This document shows positions 1-5,290 of a DNA stretch of 7,608 nucleotides, piece by piece. The DNA is from an uncultured Eubacteriales bacterium (lineage in GTDB: Bacteria > Bacillota > Clostridia > Oscillospirales > Oscillospiraceae). Both the position numbers and the translations under genes were made by a program. A model generated the notes under the pieces. It ran no database searches. It worked only from the letters and a program-made list of their open reading frames with translations, and had not been told where the DNA came from. Every line of letters begins with the position of its first letter. Within the stretch, counting starts at the first letter, position 1. The DNA lies in NCBI GenBank assembly GCA_900552725.1, contig USAT01000088.1, positions 1 to 7,608 on the forward strand, in the 5' to 3' direction.

Positions 1-1438
1 GGTTGGCAGCGCCGAACAGAGCCCAGATCTTGGCGTAACCGGTCAGGCCCAGGGCCACGCCGGCCACCACGGTGATACCGGTAGCCACATAGGGGTTGGT
101 GATAACGCGCTTCCAGCCGGTCAGATCCTCGCGGGTCTTGCCGGGCTCGACAAAGAACTCAGCGAACATATAGCGGGCCAGACGGGTGGCGGTATCCACG
201 GAGGTCAGGCAGAAGGCGGACACGGCCAGGATCAGCATGGAGTACACCACGTTGTAGCAGCCGGAGCCGAACACCTTGGAGAACATGGAGGCCAGACCGG
301 TGGCAAACACGACGGTAGGCGTCGTGGTGGTGCCGTCAGCATACTGGTTCCAGATGTAACCAACAGCGCAGACGGAGATCAGAGCCAGAGCGCACTCGAT
401 CAGCATACCGCCATAGGCGATGGGCTTGGCGTCCTTCTCCTGATCCAGCTGCTTGGACGTGGTACCGGAGCCCACCAGGGAGTGGAAGCCGGACACAGCG
501 CCGCAGGCGATGGTCACGAACAGAGCGGGGAACAGATAGCCCAGAGAGGTGCCGGAGGGAGCCAGCGTATCATAGAAGCCCAGGAATGCGGGCATCTCAA
601 CGGTGGGATGTGCGCCGATGATACCCACGACAGCCAGGACCATCATGCCGTACAGCAGGAAGGAGCTCAGGTAGTCACGGGGCTGCAGCAGGATCCACAC
701 GGGGGTAACGGAAGCAACGCCGATGTACAGACCGACAATGATCATCCACACGGTGTAGCTCAGGTAGATGGGGTGCCAGTTCAGGCCGATGATCATGCAG
801 ACCACGATGCCGATGACGCCGATGACGGTAGCCACGCCCAGAGGCGCGTTGCGGCGATAGACAAAGAAGCCGAACAGGATGGCCATCAGGATGAACATGA
901 TGGAGATGATGGCGGTGGAGGCGTTGGCCGCGGAAGCGGCATAGTCGATCGCGCCCTCAGCGGTGTAGGTCGCCTTGAAGGTGTTGGCCACGATGGAAGC
1001 GAAGGCAGCCACAACAAGGATCAGGGTCAGGTAAGCGAACACGATGAATAGCTTCTTGGCCTTGGCGCCGATGGCATCACCGATGACCTCACCGATGGAC
1101 TCGCCCTTGTGGCGGATGGAAGCGAACAGAGAACCGAAGTCATGCACGCCGCCGAAGAAGATACCGCCGATCAGGACCCACAGCATCACGGGGACCCAGC
1201 CGAACACAGCCGCCTGAATGGGGCCGTTGATGGGGCCGGCGCCGGCGATGGAGGAGAAGTGATGGCCCATCAGCACAGGAGCCTTGGCAGGGCAGTAGTC
1301 CTTGCCGTCTTCCATGGTATGAGCGGGAGTAGGACGGGAGTTATCGACGCCCCACTTCTTGGCCAGCCAGCCGCCGTAGAAGATATAGCCTACGACCAGA
1401 ACTGCGCAGCCGATGATAAGGAACAAAGCAGCATTCAT
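1..1438 (-). CDS. cstA: Carbon starvation protein A (CstA-family transporter), 3' end cut by the window
   Basis: A multi-pass inner-membrane carrier of the CstA/BtsT family, whose members import peptides or pyruvate when carbon is scarce. The ORF runs from ATG at 1438 to the left edge, giving 479 residues without a stop. Visible signatures are a first membrane helix (about residues 4-20), GHHFSSIAGAGPINGP (58-73), the GGVHDF stretch near 96-101, CGAVSGFHSLVGSGTTSKQL (312-331), and a closing LFGAAN that matches the family's LFGxANQ. Many hydrophobic helices lie between. The ATG is fixed by AAAGGAG (1447-1453) eight bases upstream and overlaps the stop of the preceding gene as ATGA, so translation is probably coupled. 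The shared promoter lies at 2115-2143. Family assignment is certain; the substrate is not. Only the C-terminal end is missing, so the total length is unknown. Confidence 0.96.
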   Translation of the reverse strand, partial: MNAALFLIIGCAVLVVGYIFYGGWLAKKWGVDNSRPTPAHTMEDGKDYCPAKAPVLMGHHFSSIAGAGPINGPIQAAVFGWVPVMLWVLIGGIFFGGVHDFGSLFASIRHKGESIGEVIGDAIGAKAKKLFIVFAYLTLILVVAAFASIVANTFKATYTAEGAIDYAASAANASTAIISIMFILMAILFGFFVYRRNAPLGVATVIGVIGIVVCMIIGLNWHPIYLSYTVWMIIVGLYIGVASVTPVWILLQPRDYLSSFLLYGMMVLAVVGIIGAHPTVEMPAFLGFYDTLAPSGTSLGYLFPALFVTIACGAVSGFHSLVGSGTTSKQLDQEKDAKPIAYGGMLIECALALISVCAVGYIWNQYADGTTTTPTVVFATGLASMFSKVFGSGCYNVVYSMLILAVSAFCLTSVDTATRLARYMFAEFFVEPGKTREDLTGWKRVITNPYVATGITVVAGVALGLTGYAKIWALFGAAN

Positions 1439-1974
1439 AAAGCTCTCTCCTTTCTGAACAAGATTTTCTTTTGCTTATGAAACAGGCCCTGCTTGAAGAC
1501 CTGCGCTGCACTGTGTCCGCTGGCGTTGCTGCTGACCTTTTCCTCCGGCAGCTCCACCATCGCGGTGTGGAAATCCATCCAGCCCCAATAGGACATGCGG
1601 AAGCTCTTATAGAGCCTGCAGCGCTTCAGCGCCTTGCGGGCGTCGTCGTCGCAGCTGTCGCACAGGAACAGGGCCGTGATGTAGGTGTACATGTGGTTGG
1701 GGCCGGGATTGATGCGGGCCATGCCCTCCTCATAGGCCTTCTTTTCACATGCCTCATAGATCTCGCGGGTCAGATGGGGGACGCTGAACAGGTAAACATA
1801 TTCAAAGCTGTTAGCTTCCCAGAGCTTTGCTTTTTTGGACAGCACATATTTGGAGGATTCTGCATAAAAATCCATTTGCGCCGCCAGAGGCTGCTCGTGC
1901 TCTTCACACACGCGAACGTCAAAATCGCCGCTGTAGATATTGCACAGACGCTGTACTGCTTCTTCCCGTGTCAT
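1435..1974 (-). CDS. Conserved-looking hypothetical protein co-transcribed with cstA (179 aa)
   Basis: I do not recognise this family. The product is a soluble 179-residue protein with no signal peptide or membrane helix. It is rich in aromatic residues and has six cysteines (11, 23, 76, 105, 108, 119), including a CDSC pair at 105-108, followed by KALKRCRLYKSF and a WGWMDFHTA segment (130-138). The C-terminal end is basic (KQKKILFRKER). It is the first full-length gene after the 2115-2143 promoter, and its TGA overlaps the cstA ATG as ATGA, so the two proteins are made together. That suggests an accessory or regulatory role for the transporter, which is inference only. The start at 1974 is the most upstream ATG in frame. 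It has only a modest ribosome site (GGTGG four bases away, AAGGA further up) and could depend on re-initiation from the short ORF overlapping it. Confidence 0.85.
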   Translation of the reverse strand: MTREEAVQRLCNIYSGDFDVRVCEEHEQPLAAQMDFYAESSKYVLSKKAKLWEANSFEYVYLFSVPHLTREIYEACEKKAYEEGMARINPGPNHMYTYITALFLCDSCDDDARKALKRCRLYKSFRMSYWGWMDFHTAMVELPEEKVSSNASGHSAAQVFKQGLFHKQKKILFRKERAL

Positions 1975-2006
1975 GGTTCCACCGTCCTTTCCTTGAATAC
2001 AGCCAT
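1971..2006 (-). CDS. Possible 11-codon ORF (MAVFKERTVEP) overlapping the next gene start
   Basis: Minus-strand ATG at 2006, reading MAVFKERTVEP, with its TGA (1971-1973) overlapping the ATG of the following gene (1972-1974) as ATGA. The upstream GGA is weak. The arrangement copies the ATGA junction between the hypothetical gene and cstA, so it could feed ribosomes to a gene with a poor ribosome site. With only 11 codons this may be accidental. Confidence 0.22.
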   Translation of the reverse strand: MAVFKERTVEP

Positions 2007-2031
2007 CACATTTCCGTATGCTTTCACGGTT

Positions 2032-2067
2032 TTAAGCGCGAAAGGCGCTGTGAGGAAAAAGTCGCAT
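2032..2067 (-). CDS. Possible 11-codon leader ORF (MRLFPHSAFRA) in the cstA-operon leader
   Basis: Minus-strand ATG at 2067 with a good ribosome site, GGAGAGG (2072-2078), four bases upstream. It encodes MRLFPHSAFRA and stops with TAA at 2032-2034. The site lies about 40 nt inside the inferred transcript, and its ribosome site forms part of the 5' arm of the 2052-2075 hairpin, so folding and translation would compete. No run of one regulatory amino acid is present, so classical attenuation is not indicated. It may be chance. Confidence 0.35.
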   Translation of the reverse strand: MRLFPHSAFRA

Positions 2068-2075
2068 TTTTCCTC
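2052..2075 (-). other. Leader hairpin in the cstA-operon 5' untranslated region
   Basis: A perfect 9-bp stem, GAGGAAAAA / TTTTTCCTC, with a six-base loop. It sits in the leader between the inferred start (about 2108) and the first full gene. No U-run follows on the minus strand, so it is not a terminator. A second 5-bp stem (AGCGC/GCGCT, 2035-2049) lies next to it. The first stem covers the ribosome site and first base of the possible leader ORF. Confidence 0.5.
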
Positions 2076-2077
2076 TC

Positions 2078-2091
2078 CGGAAACGTTATCA
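2078..2091. promoter_or_regulatory. cre-like site (possible CcpA catabolite-repression operator)
   Basis: CGGAAACGTTATCA on the plus strand matches the Gram-positive cre consensus TGWAANCGNTNWCA at 9 of 11 constrained positions; the misses are the first and third bases. It lies about 18-31 bases downstream of the inferred start of the cstA-operon transcript, where CcpA commonly blocks elongation. Glucose repression would suit a carbon-starvation transporter. The match is seen; the role is inferred. Confidence 0.42.
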
Positions 2092-2114
2092 CTGCTTGAA
2101 AAATCACAGTCCAT

Positions 2115-2143
2115 ACTATACGCCAGTTGTTTTTGAATTTCAA
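2115..2143 (-). promoter_or_regulatory. Sigma-A-type promoter for the hypothetical gene–cstA operon
   Basis: On the minus strand, TTGAAA (2138-2143) and TATAGT (2115-2120) are 17 bp apart, each one or two changes from consensus. The start point would be near 2108, leaving a leader of about 134 nt before the ATG at 1974. No comparable hexamer pair was noticed closer to the gene. Confidence 0.65.
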
Positions 2144-2153
2144 GAGGGCAAAA

Positions 2154-2196
2154 TTAACAAGAATTTAACGGAAAGTTCATGTAAATTTTCTGTTAA
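2154..2196. promoter_or_regulatory. Array of 11-bp-spaced TTAACA-like hexamers (Pho-box-like) between divergent promoters
   Basis: On the plus strand, TTAACA (2154), TTAACG (2165), TTCATG (2176) and TTTCTG (2187) start exactly 11 bp apart. On the minus strand, TTAACA (2191-2196) and TTTACA (2180-2185) are also 11 bp apart. Hexamers of TT(A/T/C)ACA type with five-base spacers are what PhoP-type OmpR-family regulators bind in Firmicutes. The plus-strand array ends 12 bp before the -35 of the rightward promoter, a suitable place for an activator. The periodicity is visible; the identity of the regulator is inferred. Confidence 0.4.
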
Positions 2197-2218
2197 GACT
2201 ATATTGAAAATGTTAAGA
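2189..2218. repeat. Direct repeat TGTTAAGA, 20 bp apart, around the rightward -35
   Basis: TGTTAAGA occurs at 2191-2198 and 2211-2218, on the same helix face (20 bp). The nine-base versions TCTGTTAAG and AATGTTAAG resemble the GTTAAG-containing half-sites bound by LytTR-domain regulators such as AgrA, whose usual period is 21-22 bp. The left copy overlaps the 11-bp hexamer array, so the two readings compete. Confidence 0.4.
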
Positions 2219-2232
2219 AGCTGTGATATCAT
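2204..2232 (+). promoter_or_regulatory. Rightward sigma-A-type promoter with extended -10
   Basis: TTGAAA (2204-2209), a 17-bp spacer, then TATCAT (2227-2232) preceded by TGA (2224-2226), an extended -10 element. Transcription would begin near 2238-2240. No protein gene lies downstream on this strand before the two terminators, so it appears to serve a short RNA. Confidence 0.6.
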
Positions 2233-2238
2233 GTACAT

Positions 2239-2303
2239 GTGACATCGCCTATGGTAAAGGCAGGCAGAACGCACCGTGAAACGTCCTTCACGGTGCGTTT
2301 TTA
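2239..2303 (+). ncRNA. Candidate small RNA, about 65 nt, bounded by promoter and intrinsic terminator
   Basis: A near-consensus promoter ends at 2232 and an intrinsic terminator occupies 2271-2301, leaving a transcript of about 65 nt. Reading from GTG at 2239 gives no ribosome site and no stop before the terminator, so no peptide is convincing. The 5' half (2239-2270) is free of strong pairing and could serve as a contact region. Read-through would stop at the second hairpin (2339-2381), giving about 140 nt. The sequence matches no RNA family I know. The existence of the RNA is inferred from the signals alone. Confidence 0.45.
2271..2301 (+). terminator. Intrinsic terminator of the short rightward transcript
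   Basis: GCACCGTGAA (2271-2280), loop ACGTCC, and the perfect complement TTCACGGTGC (2287-2296), followed by GTTTTT. The U-run is present only on the plus strand; the minus-strand continuation is GTTCTGCC, so the terminator is directional. Confidence 0.85.
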
Positions 2304-2338
2304 TACAGTGTGTCGCAAAACACAGTTGGGAAAAACAG

Positions 2339-2381
2339 AAAAGGCAGATATCACAGAAGCGTCTGTGATATCTGCCTTTTT
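2339..2381. terminator. Bidirectional terminator between the small RNA and the pseudouridine synthase gene
   Basis: A 15-bp core, GGCAGATATCACAGA (2343-2357), pairs with 2362-2376 around an AGCG loop and is flanked by A4 and T5, so both strands end in a U-run. It begins right after the TGA (2383-2385) of the leftward pseudouridine synthase gene, making it that operon's terminator, and it also backs up the rightward terminator at 2271-2301. Confidence 0.88.
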
Positions 2382-2382
2382 A

Positions 2383-3039
2383 TCAGCTTATGGTAAACAG
2401 ATCCCACGGGTAGGTATCCGGCGGGGGACAGGTCACGTCCACGGCCTTTTTGGTGACGGGATGGGTGAAGGCCAGATGATATGACCACAGGGCGGCGGAG
2501 CAGTCCGCCTTGCTGCCGTAGCGGATGTCCCCCAGCAGGGGAAGCCCCCGGTGGGAGAACTGCACCCGGATCTGATGGGTGCGGCCGGTGTGGAGCCGTA
2601 CCTTCACCAGCGTCAGCTCGTCGGTCTTGGCCAGCACCGTGTAGTCCAGCGTGGCCTCACGGACACCCTTGCGCATCCGCTGCACCACATAGCTCTTGTT
2701 GTGCTGCGCGTCCCGGAACAGCAGATCGGTGAGCGTGTCGGCGTCCTTCTCCGGATGGCCACGGAGAACGGCCAGATACTCCTTGGTGATCTCGTGGGCG
2801 GCCACGGCGGCGGTGAGCTTGCCGGTGATCTCCCTGCGGCGGGAGAACACCATCACGCCGCCGGTGACGCGATCCAGCCGGTGTACGGTGGCGATGTAGT
2901 CATTTTCCCCCAGACTGCGGTAGTGCTCTCGCAGCAGGGCGGGCATGCAGGCGGCCTTGGGATCGTCCTCGGACAGTACGCCCACGGGCTTGACGGCCAC
3001 CACCAGATAGCGATCCTGATAGAGAATGGTCATAGGCAT
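2383..3039 (-). CDS. RluA-family RNA pseudouridine synthase (218 aa, no S4 domain)
   Basis: Converts a uridine in rRNA or tRNA to pseudouridine. The catalytic motif reads HRLDRVTGG at residues 53-61 with Asp56 as the nucleophile; the family more often has HRLDxxTSG, so Ser is replaced by Gly. Later conserved blocks are KEYLAVLRG (86-94), LHTGRTHQIRVQFSHRGLPLLGDIRYG (149-175) and the closing HLAFTHPVTKK. At 218 residues it lacks the N-terminal S4 RNA-binding domain found in RluD-like members, which resembles the compact RluA/TruC type; the exact target cannot be told. Its ATG at 3037-3039 shares one base with the TGA of the upstream carboxypeptidase gene (TGATG), so it is co-transcribed and probably translated by re-initiation. 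A second in-frame ATG (3033) is an equally possible start. The terminator at 2339-2381 follows directly. Confidence 0.93.
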   Translation of the reverse strand: MPMTILYQDRYLVVAVKPVGVLSEDDPKAACMPALLREHYRSLGENDYIATVHRLDRVTGGVMVFSRRREITGKLTAAVAAHEITKEYLAVLRGHPEKDADTLTDLLFRDAQHNKSYVVQRMRKGVREATLDYTVLAKTDELTLVKVRLHTGRTHQIRVQFSHRGLPLLGDIRYGSKADCSAALWSYHLAFTHPVTKKAVDVTCPPPDTYPWDLFTIS

Positions 3040-4403
3040 CAGAACCGGCGGCCCCGGTAGCTGCGGTGCCGCATCCGCTTGCTGCGGCCCCTGCCGTAAC
3101 GGCGGCGGCGCATGAAGGTCTTGCCGAACAGCAGCACCAGCACCACCAAAATCACCAGCACCACCAGCAGGATCTTGACGACGGTGCGGGAGAAGAACTC
3201 CTTCAGGGCGTGCTTTACCACCAGAAAGCGGCTGGCGCTGACGTCGGCCACCGCCAGCAGAGGCACGGTGGCGTAATCCACGCCGCCGTAGCTGAGGGTG
3301 ATGGTGCCCAGCTCCTGTCCGGCGGTGATGGGAGCGTCCACCACGTCGGCGGTCAGGGTGACGGTGCGCTGGAGGGACTCCGGCTCCAGATCGCTGGGCA
3401 GCACCGCCTCGGCGGTGTAGGCCGGGTGGACGGCGATGCTGGCTACCTCCTTACTGAGGGCCACCGGCACCTCTTGGATCATCTCGTCCTCAGTCAGCAC
3501 GGTCTTGGTGACGAAGTTGTTGAAGCCCCAGTCAAACAAGCGGCTGGTCTCGGTAAAGCTGCCCACCTTGGTGTCGCCGGTCTCGGTCTGCATCAGCTTG
3601 GCGCCCAGCACCACGGAGATCAACTGCCGGTCCGTCCGGACGGCGGAGGACACCAGACAGTAGCCCGCCGAGTCGGTGGAGCCGGTCTTGATGCCCTGGG
3701 CGCCGCTGTACAGATATCCGGTGGCCCGCCAGTTGGAGATCAGATAGTTGGTGCTGTGCAGCTCACGGGCCTCGCTCTTGTTGGTGGCGGGCACGTCATA
3801 GGCCTTGGTGTTGACGATGTTCATGAACTGGTCGTACTTCATGGCCTCTCTGGTGAAGAGATAGATATCCCACGCGGTGGTATAGTGCTCGTTATCCGGC
3901 AGGCCGGAGGTGTTGACGAAATGGGTATTCTCGCACCCAAGCTCCTGAGCCCGCTGGTTCATCTGGGCCACAAAGTTGGCGACGCTGCCGCTGACAGCCT
4001 CGGCCAGGATGTTGCCCACCTCGTTGGCGGATACCACCAGCAGGCAGTAGAGGAGCTGCTCCACCGTCAGCGTCTCGCCGGCCACGATGTCGGCGGTGCT
4101 GGCGTCATCCGGCAGGCCCGCCACGCTGTTGGCGCTGGCGGTGATGGGGGTGTCCATCCGCAGCTCGCCCCGGTCGATGGCCTCGAACACCAGCAGGGCC
4201 GTCATCACCTTGGTGATGCTGGCGGGATACTGCTTGGTGTGGGCGTCCTGATCCAGCAGCACGGTGCCGGTGGCGCCGTCCACCAGCAGGGCGGCGCGGG
4301 CTTCGATCTGGATATCCTCCACGGCGTAGGCGGTGACGGGCAGAAGCTGGGTCACCAGCAGGGCCAGCAGCAAAAAAACGGTGCAGAAACGGCGGAATTT
4401 CAT
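3039..4403 (-). CDS. Serine-type D-alanyl-D-alanine carboxypeptidase (DacF/PBP5-like, 454 aa)
   Basis: A low-molecular-weight penicillin-binding protein that removes the terminal D-Ala from peptidoglycan stem peptides outside the membrane. It has a signal peptide (residues 1-27, ending AYA). The three active-site motifs follow: SITK (Ser62, Lys65), SAN (125-127) and KTG (239-241). A beta-rich PBP5 C-terminal domain (about 300-385) comes next, then a membrane helix (about 409-427). The last 24 residues hold 12 Arg and one Lys (RRRRYGRGR...), presumably on the cytoplasmic side, so the C-terminus is a true transmembrane anchor rather than the usual amphipathic helix. The start at 4403 is chosen because MKFRRF begins the signal peptide and GGAG (4415-4418) lies 11 bases upstream; longer starts add a non-signal extension. 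First gene of a two-gene operon, divergent from the two-component system. Which dac paralogue it is remains open. Confidence 0.95.
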   Translation of the reverse strand: MKFRRFCTVFLLLALLVTQLLPVTAYAVEDIQIEARAALLVDGATGTVLLDQDAHTKQYPASITKVMTALLVFEAIDRGELRMDTPITASANSVAGLPDDASTADIVAGETLTVEQLLYCLLVVSANEVGNILAEAVSGSVANFVAQMNQRAQELGCENTHFVNTSGLPDNEHYTTAWDIYLFTREAMKYDQFMNIVNTKAYDVPATNKSEARELHSTNYLISNWRATGYLYSGAQGIKTGSTDSAGYCLVSSAVRTDRQLISVVLGAKLMQTETGDTKVGSFTETSRLFDWGFNNFVTKTVLTEDEMIQEVPVALSKEVASIAVHPAYTAEAVLPSDLEPESLQRTVTLTADVVDAPITAGQELGTITLSYGGVDYATVPLLAVADVSASRFLVVKHALKEFFSRTVVKILLVVLVILVVLVLLFGKTFMRRRRYGRGRSKRMRHRSYRGRRF

Positions 4404-4404
4404 A

Positions 4405-4432
4405 ATGACATTTTCTCCATATGTGCTATAAT
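4405..4432 (+). promoter_or_regulatory. Promoter of the two-component operon, with extended -10
   Basis: ATGACA (4405-4410), a 16-bp spacer, and a perfect TATAAT (4427-4432) preceded by TGC. The start would be near 4439, giving a leader of about 134 nt before the response regulator. The -35 abuts the carboxypeptidase start codon, so this promoter lies inside that gene's leader. Confidence 0.65.
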
Positions 4433-4456
4433 GTTGGTACCGAATGTATGTCAGGA

Positions 4457-4479
4457 CATGGGTCGCCGGGCGGCCCATG
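4457..4479. other. Hairpin in the overlapping divergent leaders
   Basis: CATGGG (4457-4462) pairs with CCCATG (4474-4479). An inner T·G wobble and CGC/GCG extend the stem to about 10 pairs around a three-base loop. It lies in the roughly 50-bp stretch transcribed from both strands (about 4439-4491), so both leaders can form it. No U-run follows on either strand, so it is not a terminator. Confidence 0.5.
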
Positions 4480-4497
4480 GGCAGTGTTCAACTCATT

Positions 4498-4526
4498 ATT
4501 ATAAACGACATGGCCCCTCCCGTCAA
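4498..4526 (-). promoter_or_regulatory. Promoter of the carboxypeptidase–pseudouridine synthase operon
   Basis: On the minus strand, TTGACG (4521-4526), a 17-bp spacer, and TATAAT (4498-4503): one mismatch from the sigma-A consensus. Transcription would start near 4491, about 88 nt before the ATG at 4403. CCCGT-CA-ACGGG, an inverted repeat at 4519-4530, covers the -35 hexamer and could be an operator. Confidence 0.72.
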
Positions 4527-4542
4527 CGGGGAGCGGTTTGCC

Positions 4543-4556
4543 AAATGTAAACATTT
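4543..4556. promoter_or_regulatory. Inverted repeat AAATGT-AA-ACATTT (possible operator)
   Basis: A perfect 6-bp inverted repeat with a two-base centre, just upstream of the carboxypeptidase -35 (4521-4526) and a few bases before the response-regulator ribosome site (4561-4567). It is AT-rich within GC-rich surroundings. The size suits a dimeric regulator; none is identified. Confidence 0.3.
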
Positions 4557-4572
4557 TTCAGGAGGTGACGCC

Positions 4573-5268
4573 ATGAAGATACTTGTGGTGGACGACGAAA
4601 AGCTGTTGGTGAAGGGGATCACCTTCAATCTGGAGAACGAGGGCTATCAGGTCACCGCCGCCTATGATGGCGAAGCCGCCGTGGAGCTGGCGAAAAAGGA
4701 GGATTTCGACCTGATCATCCTGGATCTGATGATGCCGGTGCTGTCGGGTACCGAGGCGTGCATGAAGATCCGCGAGTTCTCCGATGTGCCCATCATCATG
4801 CTGACGGCCCGCAGCGAGGATGCGGACAAGCTGATGGGCTTTGCCTGCGGCGCTGACGACTATGTGACAAAGCCCTTCAATATCCTGGAGCTGAAGGCCC
4901 GGATCCGGGCGCTTCTGAAGCGCAGCGCCGGTCGCTCGGACGCGGTGCGCACCATGCTGACGGTGGGGGATCTGAGCCTGGACACCCAGCAGCGGGTGGC
5001 CATCCGGGACGGAAAGACCATCGACCTGACCGCCAAGGAGTACGACCTGCTGGAGCTGCTGATGAAGAATCCCCGGCGGGTGTACAGCCGGGAGAGTCTG
5101 ATGGATCTGGTGTGGGGCTATTCCTACGCCGGGGATTACCGCACGGTGGACGTCCATGTGCGCCGCCTGCGGGAGAAGCTGGAGCGGGTTCCGGCGGAAC
5201 CGGCCTATATCATGACCAAGTGGGGAGTGGGTTACTATTTTCAGGGGGAAAACCAGCCTACAATTTAA
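4573..5268 (+). CDS. OmpR/PhoB-family response regulator, WalR/PhoP-like (231 aa)
   Basis: A DNA-binding regulator switched on by phosphorylation from the kinase encoded next. The receiver domain (residues 1-117) has the acidic pair Asp7-Asp8, phospho-acceptor Asp51 in LIILDLMMP, Thr78 in MLTAR and Lys100 in DDYVTKPF. The winged-helix domain (about 128-225) includes DLTAKEYDLLELL, VWGYSYAGDYRTVDVHVRRLREKLE and WGVGYYF, closest by eye to WalR/PhoP-type regulators of Firmicutes. The ATG at 4573 is chosen because GGAGGTG (4561-4567) lies six bases upstream and the receiver begins exactly there (MKILVVDDEK); the longer reading from 4444 adds unrelated residues. First gene of the operon and divergent from a cell-wall carboxypeptidase gene, which fits an envelope-related regulon, though phosphate control cannot be excluded. 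Confidence 0.96.
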   Translation: MKILVVDDEKLLVKGITFNLENEGYQVTAAYDGEAAVELAKKEDFDLIILDLMMPVLSGTEACMKIREFSDVPIIMLTARSEDADKLMGFACGADDYVTKPFNILELKARIRALLKRSAGRSDAVRTMLTVGDLSLDTQQRVAIRDGKTIDLTAKEYDLLELLMKNPRRVYSRESLMDLVWGYSYAGDYRTVDVHVRRLREKLERVPAEPAYIMTKWGVGYYFQGENQPTI

Positions 5269-5290
5269 GTTTGGCGTCAGCTATATCCTG

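Noticed and set aside
482..1480. Plus-strand ORFs opposite cstA
   Set aside because: Asp/His/Gly-rich translations that mirror the CstA codons.
2151..2172. Rex-type redox operator
   Set aside because: Only a TTAACAA half-site is present; the matching TTGTTAA half at the proper distance is missing.
2239..2484. GTG-initiated 81-codon ORF over the small-RNA region
   Set aside because: No ribosome site; it runs through two intrinsic terminators and into the antisense of the pseudouridine synthase gene.
4404..4478. Longer N-terminus for the carboxypeptidase from 4478
   Set aside because: It would place 25 polar residues before a typical signal peptide; ATG 4403 has GGAG upstream.
3066..4550. 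Long plus-strand ORF (494 codons) opposite the carboxypeptidase gene
   Set aside because: Its product is rich in Gly, His and Gln with no domain. It mirrors a clear carboxypeptidase with intact SITK/SAN/KTG motifs, so it is an antisense artefact of high GC.
4546..4560. Second cre-like site at TGTAAACATTTTTCA
   Set aside because: The central CG and the spacing of the 3' half do not match the cre consensus.
4444..4572. Longer N-terminus for the response regulator
   Set aside because: The extra 43 residues match no receiver domain, while ATG 4573 has a strong ribosome site and begins the domain exactly.
5244..5253. Classical -1 slippery site at GGGGGAAAAC
   Set aside because: A -1 slip from the regulator frame does not enter the kinase frame, which needs +1; kept only as a +1 possibility in the findings.
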